Positions 1-6,187 of a DNA stretch of 17,320 bases are shown one piece after another. The stretch covers positions 1 through 17,320 of the forward strand of contig CAMUZC010000028.1 of assembly GCA_947165105.1 (NCBI GenBank), written 5' to 3'. The notes under the pieces are model-generated. The model searched no databases. It was not told where the DNA came from and saw nothing but the letters and a program-made list of their open reading frames with translations. The stretch's first letter is position 1. Each line of letters begins with the position of its first letter. The position numbers were made by a program, and so were the translations under genes. The stretch comes from an uncultured Lachnospiraceae bacterium (GTDB lineage Bacteria; Bacillota_A; Clostridia; TANB77; CAG-508).

Positions 1-137
1 TTAATGGTTGTAGAGTTGTAAATGATTTCGATGAATTTTCTGAAGATAGCGATGTAATTTTGGCTAACAGATTAGAAAGTGCTTTGGAAAGCGTGAAGGA
101 TAAGGTTTACACAAGAGATTTGTATAGTAGGGATTAA
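1..137 (+). CDS. ugd: UDP-glucose/GDP-mannose-type 6-dehydrogenase, C-terminal end (partial)
   Basis: Only the last 44 codons are inside the window (frame starting at base 3, stop TAA at 135-137). The translated tail contains SDVILANR, then an acidic helix, then DKVYTRDLYSRD. This matches the usual C-terminus of nucleotide-sugar dehydrogenases, where an ANR motif is followed by VYTRDLFxRD. In the family this is the end of the third, UDP-binding domain. The enzymes oxidise UDP-glucose (or a related sugar nucleotide) to the uronate with two NAD+, feeding cell-surface polysaccharide synthesis in the cytoplasm. The catalytic Cys and the NAD-binding domain lie outside the window, so the exact sugar substrate cannot be judged. 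A strong hairpin follows directly. Confidence 0.75.
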   Translation, partial: NGCRVVNDFDEFSEDSDVILANRLESALESVKDKVYTRDLYSRD

Positions 138-146
138 TGTAGTATT

Positions 147-200
147 TAAAAATGTCGAAATATGTAACATAATTGTTGTTGCATGTTTTGACATTTTTTT
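147..200 (+). terminator. Rho-independent terminator of the sugar dehydrogenase gene
   Basis: AAAATGTC at 149-156 pairs with GACATTTT at 190-197, and the pairing continues inward, with a few G-U pairs, to about base 169/177. This gives an unusually long stem of about 20 bp with a 7-base loop, followed by a T run ending at 200. Confidence 0.75.
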
Positions 201-302
201 ATAAACAATGTAAAAAATAACAGAAAAATTAACATTAACTATTGCGTTATATAAAAAGATGTGATAAGCTTAATTCATAAATAATAAAAGGAGTGATTTT
301 AA

Positions 303-701
303 ATGGATGAAAATCAAGGAAATGTATCAACCGCAAACGAAACAAAATTCTGTAAATATTGTGGAGAAAAGAATCACAAGGACGCAATAGTATGTACAAG
401 TTGTGGAAGACAAATTGAAGAATTGAAACATGAACAAGTGCAACCCCAAGTAATTGTCAATAATACTAATACTAACACAAATGTCAACAGAAATAACAAT
501 GGTGGTAACTCTAGAAAAGAATTGAACAAATGGGTTGCTTTATTATTGTGTATCTTTTTAGGTGGGATTGGTGCTCATAAGTTTTATGAAGGTAAAATTG
601 GAATGGGTATAATCTATATGTTTACTGGAGGATTATTTGGTATCGGATGGTTTATAGATTTCATTATTTTATTATTTAAACCAAATCCTTATTATTTATA
701 G
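303..701 (+). CDS. Zinc-ribbon and TM2 domain membrane protein
   Basis: The 132-residue protein starts with a zinc ribbon made of two CxxC knuckles (C17/C20 and C31/C34, the second ending in CG). A low-complexity Asn/Thr-rich linker follows (about 50-70). The C-terminal half is a TM2 domain: hydrophobic helix about 77-91, the signature GGIGAHKFYEGKIG in the turn, and a second hydrophobic stretch about 101-126 containing GLFGIGWFID. TM2 proteins are small double-pass membrane proteins of unknown function, and a zinc ribbon in front of TM2 is common in Firmicutes. The RBS AAAAGGAG at 286-293 lies about 9 bases before the ATG and supports this start. The gene stands alone between two terminators. 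No substrate or partner can be inferred. Confidence 0.85.
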   Translation: MDENQGNVSTANETKFCKYCGEKNHKDAIVCTSCGRQIEELKHEQVQPQVIVNNTNTNTNVNRNNNGGNSRKELNKWVALLLCIFLGGIGAHKFYEGKIGMGIIYMFTGGLFGIGWFIDFIILLFKPNPYYL

Positions 702-714
702 ATTTTTTATACAG

Positions 715-740
715 AAGCTGGTTTAAAAACCAGCTTTTTT
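715..740 (+). terminator. Terminator of the TM2 protein gene
   Basis: AAGCTGGTT (715-723) pairs perfectly with AACCAGCTT (728-736) across a 4-base loop, followed by TTTT. Confidence 0.85.
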
Positions 741-750
741 ATTAAATACG

Positions 751-793
751 AAAAAAACCACCAAGCTACCCAAAGTAGCTTGGTGGTTTTTTC
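751..793 (-). terminator. Terminator of the minus-strand paralogue pair
   Basis: A perfect stem of about 18 bp (arms about 752-769 and 775-792, cores CCACCAAGCTAC and GTAGCTTGGTGG) begins at the stop codon of the 792-1133 gene. On the minus strand it is followed by a T run, so it terminates that gene. The A-rich and T-rich flanks may let it act in both directions, since it faces the TM2-gene terminator. Confidence 0.85.
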
Positions 794-1133
794 ATCCTCC
801 AACAAATCCATACAACTTAAACAGCTCATCGAAACTAACTTCACCATTATTAAGCTTTGCAGTAAGCTTTTTATAATCAGCTTCTGTAACACGCTGCTTA
901 TGGAGAAAGTTGCGAATATAAGGTTTAGCGTCAATTGCTTTACATGGCCAACCAAATTTGTCAGGATTAACTTCATAAATATAACCAGCTGACGATTTGC
1001 CGATGCAATAAGAATTTCCCTTTACACCTTTTAGATATTCGCCTGTCCGAGAAAGTTCTTCAACTAGTTCTTTATAAGTACCATTAAAAAGTCTTGAAGA
1101 AGCTTTTCTGTATGCGTATGTGTATTTTTTCAT
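792..1133 (-). CDS. Small protein of unknown function, paralogue A
   Basis: This 113-residue soluble, basic protein is not one I recognise. It is clearly paralogous to its upstream neighbour (1211-1546). Shared blocks in the same order are LFxGTxxEL near the N-terminus, a Gly-rich GN(S/G) segment, SSAGYIYE / SSGRIYE mid-protein, and the C-terminal helix RVTEADYKKL / RITEADYRKL followed by Lxx(G)xxxFDxL. It has no signal peptide, membrane helix or Cys cluster. The start is supported by AAAGGAGG at 1143-1150 (minus strand), about 9 bases before the ATG. Codons are visibly richer in G and C than in flanking genes, and an in-frame CGG arginine codon (SRTG) occurs, which the host-like genes avoid. 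A terminator lies between it and its partner and no promoter is obvious in the short gap, so it is probably expressed by partial read-through. Confidence 0.7.
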   Translation of the reverse strand: MKKYTYAYRKASSRLFNGTYKELVEELSRTGEYLKGVKGNSYCIGKSSAGYIYEVNPDKFGWPCKAIDAKPYIRNFLHKQRVTEADYKKLTAKLNNGEVSFDELFKLYGFVGG

Positions 1134-1160
1134 GGCATATTGCCTCCTTTAATATTTGTG

Positions 1161-1195
1161 GAAAAAAGCCCTGCACTGAAAAACAGTGTAGGGCT
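1161..1195 (-). terminator. Intercistronic terminator/attenuator between the two paralogues
   Basis: AGCCCTGCACTG (1167-1178) pairs with CAGTGTAGGGCT (1184-1195) across a 5-base loop, with one G-U pair. On the minus strand it is followed by a T run (1161-1166). It lies after the stop of the 1211-1546 gene and before the RBS of the 792-1133 gene, so it should reduce expression of the second gene. Confidence 0.75.
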
Positions 1196-1210
1196 GTGTC
1201 TGTTTCACCG

Positions 1211-1546
1211 TCAGAAATTAGGACCTTTATCAAGATTATCAAACTTGATTTTACCTGCATTAAGGTCGTCAGCAAGTTTACGATAATCTGCTTCAGTAAT
1301 GCGGCTCTTATCGTAACGTAATCTCATCATATCCTTGTTAGGAATGATAGAACGTGTGGGTGTAGTAGAGTTTTCATCTGGGTACTCGTAAATCCGACCT
1401 GATGATAAACCAGCTACTATGTGTGAGCCGTTACCTCCGTTAACAGGAACTTTTCCAGTTTTTTTAGTGAATTTTTTCAATTCAGCCTGAGTTCCCTGAA
1501 AGAGTTCTGCCTGACCTGATGGTGAATAAGAAGATTTGTAGTGCAT
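1211..1546 (-). CDS. Small protein of unknown function, paralogue B
   Basis: The protein has 111 residues from the ATG at 1546. An upstream in-frame ATG at 1561 would add five residues, but it overlaps the GGAGGG ribosome binding site, which is correctly spaced for the ATG at 1546. The first half carries LFQGTQAELKKF and a Gly/Asn-rich NGGNGSH segment. The middle has SSGRIYEYPDE. The C-terminal part has RITEADYRKLADDLNAGKIKF, the block best conserved with paralogue A. I do not recognise the family. It is first in a two-gene unit with a near-perfect sigma-A promoter (1599-1627). Codon use (for example CGG, CGC and GGC) is unlike neighbouring genes, consistent with horizontal acquisition. The protein is probably cytoplasmic, as no export signal is visible. 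Confidence 0.7.
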   Translation of the reverse strand: MHYKSSYSPSGQAELFQGTQAELKKFTKKTGKVPVNGGNGSHIVAGLSSGRIYEYPDENSTTPTRSIIPNKDMMRLRYDKSRITEADYRKLADDLNAGKIKFDNLDKGPNF

Positions 1547-1598
1547 AATAATGCCCTCCATAAAAAAAGTAAGTTTGGTTTATGTTCGAATGGACTTT

Positions 1599-1627
1599 AG
1601 TATACCATAAAATTACATTTGTGTCAA
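1599..1627 (-). promoter_or_regulatory. Consensus sigma-A promoter for the paralogue pair
   Basis: On the minus strand, TTGACA (1622-1627), a 17-base spacer and TATACT (1599-1604), preceded by TGG (extended -10). The start codon is about 50 bases downstream. Confidence 0.85.
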
Positions 1628-1678
1628 CATAATATCATTTTTGAAAATGCAAAAAATCTTAAAAAATTCCTTAAAGCG

Positions 1679-1707
1679 TTGTAATTTCTTGAGAAATTTG
1701 ATATACT
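1679..1707 (+). promoter_or_regulatory. Probable sigma-A promoter for the KAP NTPase gene
   Basis: TTGTAA (1679-1684), 17 bases, TATACT (1702-1707), about 42 bases before the ATG at 1749. An overlapping TATAAT at 1709-1714 lacks a well-spaced -35. The promoter lies downstream of the longest possible ORF start (1641), which supports the later start codon. Confidence 0.6.
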
Positions 1708-1748
1708 ATATAATATGTAAAAATATTCGAAGGGATGTTGAATATATA

Positions 1749-4583
1749 ATGAGTGAAGAAATGAAATTAAAAAAATATTTCATCAAAGATGAAGAATTAT
1801 CTTCAATAAGCGAAGATAAACTAAGTTCAAAAGATGTGGTAAAAAACATAACAGAAATTATAGATAACACAAAGCCACCATTTGCTGTTGCTGTAACTGG
1901 AAAAAGTGGAATTGGTAAATCATCTATAATTAATTTGGTATGTGAAAACTATGATAAAAAAACTGATGAATTCAATGTTGAAAAAATAAATATATGGAAG
2001 CAAGAAGAAGCATTAAAAACAATTTTAGATAATAGCTTTTCACAAACTGTAACTGCAAACGTTGTTTCAAATGCGCAAAGCTACGATATAGTAGCAAATA
2101 CAGAAGAAACAGATAAAGCAAGACAAAAATTGATAGACAGCTATTATAATCAAGAAGCTGCTTCAGATGATTATGCAAGCGTTGAAGAGAAAAATGAAAA
2201 AAGTCCAATTTTTAAAACACTAAAAAAAGTTGGAAAATTTGTATTAACATTTTTAATTTGTTTTATAATAACAACATTAATTTTTGTTTTTATGGAGTAT
2301 ATAGGAAATAAAAGTATTTATACAAACGATATTTTCTTTGTGGAAAACACATACATCAATTATCGTGAAAACTTCTGGTTAATAATGATTTTTACATGCG
2401 GATTAACTGCTATTGCATATATAGTTAACACATTAATGTTAACTACAAAGAAATCTAGCCCAAAAGCAAATGTTGGTGAAGAAATAAATCAAAATGTTTA
2501 TAACATGCAATCAACAACAAATATGGAAAATGCATTTTCTACAAATAATCAAACATCAGCAAATACTATGGTTATTACAAAGAGCTTAATTGATGCATCA
2601 AAAACAAACATTATTATAATTGAAGACGTCGATAAACTACCAGCTGCTAAAATGTTAAAAGCATTAGAAGATGTTAAACATTGCACAGATTATGAGAATT
2701 GTATTTTTATAGTTCCTTTTGATGAAAAGGTTCTTGCTAAGGCAATCGATGTAAGAAATCAAGTTAAGTTAAGTGCAAATTATAGACCTCTTAAATTTGA
2801 AAGAGTTTTAGATAAAGTATTCCAATTTAAAATATATGTTCCACGTATTCCTACTGGAAATATTAAGGAATATGCAATTAATTTAGTTAAAGAAACTGTT
2901 CCAAATTTCATAGAAGAATATTGTGAATTACCAACATTTGAAAGAGTTATTAGAAATGTTTTAATATATAAAAACGTAACAACTCCAAGACATGTTAAGA
3001 AATTAATTAATAATTTTATAAATAATAGAATTTTAGTAGCTAACAGAATTGCAAGTGGAAAAATAAATGCGTCTGTTATTGAAGATAAGAATTTCGATTT
3101 AGAAATAGCTAAAATTTCAGTATTACAATCTGATTTTGATGAGTTTTATAATGTTTTATTTAAAGACTTTGATTATCTAGATGAGCTAACAAACTTATAC
3201 TGCATGGACATAAATGATTTAAGAATTGCTTTAGAAAATCTAGATGATGAATTAAAACCTTTTATGACTGAAAAAAATAGAGCTCTTATGAATTTCTTAG
3301 TTCAAACTAAAAATTATAAAATAGAAAATATGTCTACATTAATGTATTTAACTAAGGTTAAATCTGAAAAAATGTATAAAGATAGAACAGTTTTAAGTTA
3401 TGTTTTAGGAGAAGAAGATATTTCAGAGCTTCGTATTCAAGAGGTTGTTGAATTATTAAAACTAATAGATAACAAAGAAGATTTGAAACAATTTACAGAG
3501 AATAATTTTGCAAAACTTTTAGAAAAATATAAAGAAAATGCTTCAAATAAAGTTTACTTCAACGGTATTACAGAAGTAGTTGAATCAAATCGTGATTATA
3601 TTGATGAAACAAGCTACATCGATTATTTAAAAGTTGTTGCAGATAATTACAATTATTATCCAGAAGAAGCTTTAGAAGTATTTAAGAATGTAAAAGTAGA
3701 ATTACCTGCAGAAATTATGAATGTTTTAATTGTTAAAATTAATGAATCTGTATCAAAAGATAATTATGATGAATCATTTGATTTCCTAAGAAATAATAGT
3801 GATCCATTATATGATGAAGGTGGAAATATTTCTGAATATGTTCATTTCTTAGTTGATAATATTAATTTATCTTCAAAACCAACAGAGGTTATTGAAGAAT
3901 TAGATGAAAACTTTACAAGAATAGGTAAAGTAATTGAGTTAAATAGAAATATTCAAAACTTAGATAATCTTGATTATGATAAAGCATATTCTTTTATTGG
4001 TAAATGCTTAGATAATGGAGATTTTGACAGAATGGTTAATGTTGTAAACAATATTCTTTCTGATGAAAACTCTGTTGAAGGATGTTTGAAAATTGAAGAG
4101 AAGATGGAAAATTATAATTTAGTTGATGTTATTGAATGTGATGTTGATGATATTATTACTGCAGAAGAAAATACTAGTGTAGTTGATGATTCTCAAGCAC
4201 AAGAAGACATTGAGTCTGCCTTGGAAAATGCTAAATTATTAGACAATAATTATGTATTGCTAAAGAATTTAATTGAAATATGTGCTGTTAAGCAATCAGA
4301 TATATCTTCTGTAGATGCAATGAAAATTATTGAAAAGGCACTACAAAACACATCAGATTCTTCATATATTTTAAGTGTATTTGAAACATTAAATAAATTT
4401 GACAGAATGTATTTTTATGAGAAAAGAAGAGAGTACAATGAAATAATTTATGCATGTTTCCACAATTCAGAAAATGAAGAAGTTAAGAAAACTGCAATTG
4501 AAATAACAAGATTTTTCAAAAATACTCGTCTATTTTTAACAAAGTTGACTGATACAGAAAAGAAGTTTTATGATAAGAATTAA
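1749..4583 (+). CDS. KAP-family P-loop NTPase with two inserted membrane helices
   Basis: The protein is 944 residues from the ATG at 1749. The reading frame is open from 1641, but the promoter and a GAAGGGA box at 1729-1735 favour the later start. Walker A is GKSGIGKS (about 51-58), preceded by hydrophobic strand FAVAVT. Two membrane helices follow (about 163-185 and 209-230), then Walker B IIIIEDVDKL (about 288-297). Transmembrane helices inserted between Walker A and B are the hallmark of the KAP NTPase family. Some KAP proteins, such as PifA of the F plasmid, exclude phages; others have unknown roles. After the NTPase core, about 500 residues are acidic, Asn/Lys-rich and predicted-helical, with no motif I recognise. 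The gene is monocistronic, flanked by the acquired-looking paralogue pair and a GGGGACGG repeat, with no adjacent effector gene. A role at the membrane is inferred from the helices; a defence role is only a possibility. Confidence 0.8.
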   Translation: MSEEMKLKKYFIKDEELSSISEDKLSSKDVVKNITEIIDNTKPPFAVAVTGKSGIGKSSIINLVCENYDKKTDEFNVEKINIWKQEEALKTILDNSFSQTVTANVVSNAQSYDIVANTEETDKARQKLIDSYYNQEAASDDYASVEEKNEKSPIFKTLKKVGKFVLTFLICFIITTLIFVFMEYIGNKSIYTNDIFFVENTYINYRENFWLIMIFTCGLTAIAYIVNTLMLTTKKSSPKANVGEEINQNVYNMQSTTNMENAFSTNNQTSANTMVITKSLIDASKTNIIIIEDVDKLPAAKMLKALEDVKHCTDYENCIFIVPFDEKVLAKAIDVRNQVKLSANYRPLKFERVLDKVFQFKIYVPRIPTGNIKEYAINLVKETVPNFIEEYCELPTFERVIRNVLIYKNVTTPRHVKKLINNFINNRILVANRIASGKINASVIEDKNFDLEIAKISVLQSDFDEFYNVLFKDFDYLDELTNLYCMDINDLRIALENLDDELKPFMTEKNRALMNFLVQTKNYKIENMSTLMYLTKVKSEKMYKDRTVLSYVLGEEDISELRIQEVVELLKLIDNKEDLKQFTENNFAKLLEKYKENASNKVYFNGITEVVESNRDYIDETSYIDYLKVVADNYNYYPEEALEVFKNVKVELPAEIMNVLIVKINESVSKDNYDESFDFLRNNSDPLYDEGGNISEYVHFLVDNINLSSKPTEVIEELDENFTRIGKVIELNRNIQNLDNLDYDKAYSFIGKCLDNGDFDRMVNVVNNILSDENSVEGCLKIEEKMENYNLVDVIECDVDDIITAEENTSVVDDSQAQEDIESALENAKLLDNNYVLLKNLIEICAVKQSDISSVDAMKIIEKALQNTSDSSYILSVFETLNKFDRMYFYEKRREYNEIIYACFHNSENEEVKKTAIEITRFFKNTRLFLTKLTDTEKKFYDKN

Positions 4584-4590
4584 GATTTAA

Positions 4591-4640
4591 AATGGGGACG
4601 GTCCTTTATTTCAAATTTTTGAAATAGGGGACAGTCCTTT
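4591..4640. repeat. Dispersed GGGGACGG repeat, copy A (between convergent genes)
   Basis: Two near-identical 14-base units, GGGGACGGTCCTTT (4594-4607) and GGGGACAGTCCTTT (4627-4640), flank the inverted repeat ATTTCAAA-TT-TTTGAAAT (4608-4625). Each unit itself contains a GGAC-N-GTCC palindrome. It sits between the convergent KAP NTPase and yabG genes and could act as a bidirectional terminator. Related copies are at 6066-6122, 7716-7770 and 14420-14481. Confidence 0.7.
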
Positions 4641-4649
4641 TCATTTTAA

Positions 4650-5457
4650 TTATTCATTTTTCTTTCCGAAGGTTCCAATGCCACTTATTCCTTTTTGTCC
4701 ATCACGTAATTCGTTTTCAAAACTTTTTATTGTTACAAATCTATTTTTATCAGCAATAGCAATATTTTCAGCGACTATTAAAGGATCAACAAAATCAATT
4801 AAAATTCTTGCGGGAGAGGAAGCAAAATTAGCGCCAGCTTGAATTAATGCTTCATAATAGCTTTGACATGCTCCTGCAAAAATAGCTAGATTGTTTGAAT
4901 AGTTTTCCCATTCTCTTGCTTGCATAACAGTTTTTACAAAATATGCTGAGTGTCTGTAATTGTAAATATCATTAAATCCTGTCCCTCTTTTAATCATGCC
5001 ATCGTGTCCGGTAACAACCAATATATCAGGCTTATATTTATTTAATAATCCTTTTACAACAAAAGGCTGTCTTGTTTCAGCCACATTTTTAACTATTGCA
5101 TTTATTCCCATTTCTCTATAATATCTAACAGATTTACCGAGAGTATCTACTATCGCCATCTAGATGCAAAACTTTGCCATAGTTATGAAACTTTCTTAAC
5201 CTTTTAGTGTATTTGCTTATGTGTGAAAAAATTCTGTCTTCAATGTTTTGTTCACTGTATTTAACAATTCTTTTATCTATTAGTTCTAAATCATCAATAT
5301 AACTATCAGCTTTAATCCTCATTGTTAACCCTTTTAAAATGGCAATTTGAGAATCATTTTTCAATTTTATTATTCTATCTACAACAAAGATAATGTCTTT
5401 TCCATATGACAATCTTCCAACAATATCACCTTTTTTTATTCTCTTCAATTTAAACAT
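4650..5457 (-). CDS. yabG: YabG sporulation-specific protease, interrupted by one extra base
   Basis: Two overlapping minus-strand frames (5457-5134 and 5159-4650) together encode a complete YabG of about 268 residues. The N-terminal part has the YabG start (KKGDIVGRLSYGKDIIFVV) and ends in GKVLHLDGDSRYS. The C-terminal part continues with GKSVRYYREMGI and carries the conserved YKPDILVVTGHDG and FAGACQSYYEALIQAGANFASSPAR blocks; the His of GHD and the Cys of GACQS are the likely catalytic residues. YabG is a cysteine-type protease that processes spore coat and cortex-associated proteins in the mother cell, including SpoIVA and, in Clostridia, SipL and pre-pro-CspA. Removing one C at about 5138-5139 (TCT-C-GGT) restores an ungapped match. 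The ATG at 5457 directly abuts GGAGGG; TTG at 5448 is better spaced and may be the true start. It is divergent from veg, as in Bacillus. Confidence 0.85.
5134..5142 (-). other. +1 frameshift site in yabG at a CGG codon
   Basis: Minus-strand codons read TAC TCT CGG TAA. Skipping the C gives TCT-GGT-AAA-TCT, which continues directly in the conserved downstream frame. It is either a translational +1 shift, a real mutation or a sequence error. Confidence 0.85.
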
Positions 5458-5481
5458 CCCTCCATTTTACGCAGGTTATTG

Positions 5482-5509
5482 TATTATATGTTGAAATTTG
5501 TCGAAAAGT
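5482..5509 (-). promoter_or_regulatory. Possible sigma-K promoter of yabG
   Basis: On the minus strand, AC (5508-5509), 17 bases, CATATAATA (5482-5490). This fits the Bacillus sigma-K pattern AC-N16/17-CATANNNTA and lies about 25 bases before the yabG start. In Bacillus subtilis yabG is transcribed by sigma-K. The -35 element is short, so a chance match is possible. Confidence 0.45.
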
Positions 5510-5518
5510 TCTACATAA

Positions 5519-5541
5519 TATTTGTAATATTTTTGTAATAT
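5519..5541. repeat. Short tandem repeat in the yabG-veg divergent region
   Basis: TTTGTAATAT occurs twice in direct tandem (about 5520-5529 and 5532-5541). It lies upstream of the putative yabG promoter and could be a regulator site or simple AT-rich sequence. Confidence 0.3.
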
Positions 5542-5631
5542 AATTGTGAAAAAAATGTAATATATGCTTTACAAAAGCTTAAAACCTTTGATACTAAAGG
5601 AATACAACGCTTTTGGCTCTGCGGAGCCACT

Positions 5632-5660
5632 TTGACTTTTTTCGTCACGGATGCTATAAT
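5632..5660 (+). promoter_or_regulatory. Strong sigma-A promoter of veg
   Basis: TTGACT (5632-5637), 17 bases, TATAAT (5655-5660), about 33 bases before the ATG. A small hairpin TGGCTC-TGCG-GAGCCA (about 5614-5629) lies just upstream of the -35. The veg promoter is famously strong in Bacillus subtilis. Confidence 0.85.
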
Positions 5661-5692
5661 CGAATTATCTTAAAGAAGTAGGTGATTGTTAA

Positions 5693-5998
5693 ATGATTTG
5701 CAAAAATGATATTTCAAATATTAAAGCAGATATTGAAGAAATGAGCGGCAACAAACAACGTATTATTGTTAAGGGGTCTCTAGGAAGGAGTAAATCGTTT
5801 GAAAAGGAAGCTACAGTAGAGAAAGCATACCCAAATATGTTTATAGTTAAATACGATAATGAAGACAGAAATGCAACATGGAGTTACATAGATATTTTAA
5901 CTAGAACTGTTGAGCTTGAAATATTTGATGGAGAAAAATATAATCCACTATTACCACCATTAGCTGAAGATATAAAAAGAGCAAAAGCTACATTATAA
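5693..5998 (+). CDS. veg: Veg family protein
   Basis: This 101-residue protein matches the Veg family over its whole length. It has an N-terminal helix (SNIKADIEEMSGNKQRI), a basic glycine-containing turn (KGSLGRSKSFEKEATVEKAYPNMFIVKY), then WSYIDILTRTVELEIF, equivalent to SYSYADILTETVEL in Bacillus subtilis Veg. The fold is a small SH3-like beta barrel. In Bacillus, Veg is highly expressed in vegetative cells and affects biofilm gene expression by countering SinR; its role in Clostridia is not established. The RBS (AGTAGGTGAT) precedes the ATG by about 8 bases. It is transcribed alone from a consensus promoter to a strong terminator, and it is divergent from yabG, the same neighbourhood as in Bacillus. 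Confidence 0.9.
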   Translation: MICKNDISNIKADIEEMSGNKQRIIVKGSLGRSKSFEKEATVEKAYPNMFIVKYDNEDRNATWSYIDILTRTVELEIFDGEKYNPLLPPLAEDIKRAKATL

Positions 5999-6023
5999 AA
6001 TGAATTAATTGAATATTATTATG

Positions 6024-6062
6024 AAAGCCTTAAGAAACAATTTATGTTTCTTAAGGCTTTTT
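6024..6062 (+). terminator. Terminator of veg
   Basis: A perfect 15-bp stem (6024-6038 with 6046-6060, outer arm AAAGCCTTAAG), a 7-base loop and a short T run. Confidence 0.9.
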
Positions 6063-6065
6063 GAA

Positions 6066-6122
6066 TTGAGACATTTGGGGACGGTCTTGATTTGTCTCAC
6101 CAGACCGCCCCAATCGTTTCAC
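6066..6122. repeat. Dispersed GGGGACGG repeat, copy B
   Basis: TTGGGGACGGTCT (6075-6087) is inverted as AGACCGCCCCAA (6102-6113) with one bulged base, and GAGAC (6068-6072) pairs with GTCTC (6094-6098), so two alternative hairpins are possible. It lies immediately after the veg terminator and upstream of the sipL-like gene. It is a REP/MITE-like member of the same family as copies A, C and D. Confidence 0.7.
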
Positions 6123-6187
6123 AAATTAGTCATAAATTTAAATTTACATTAATATACTTTACTAAAATAAAATCAGGAGGTAATAAA

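Noticed and set aside
707..1321. Overlapping frames on both strands across the paralogue pair
   Set aside because: They run through terminators and lack RBSs; the 792-1133 and 1211-1546 frames have RBSs, a promoter and mutual homology.
1641..1748. N-terminal extension of the KAP NTPase
   Set aside because: The promoter lies inside it and no RBS precedes the ATG at 1641.
1972..2208. Antisense reading frame inside the KAP NTPase gene
   Set aside because: It lies entirely within a well-supported gene, has no RBS and consists of low-complexity Leu/Phe/Ser sequence typical of a shadow frame.
4650..5159. Independent 169-residue protein starting MAIVDTLGK
   Set aside because: The start is an artefact of the frame change; the protein is the C-terminal part of YabG and no RBS precedes it.
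6092..6187. N-terminal extension of the SPOCS-LysM frame
   Set aside because: It translates the inverted repeat copy B, and the ATG at 6188 has the correct AGGAGG box and a family-typical N-terminus.
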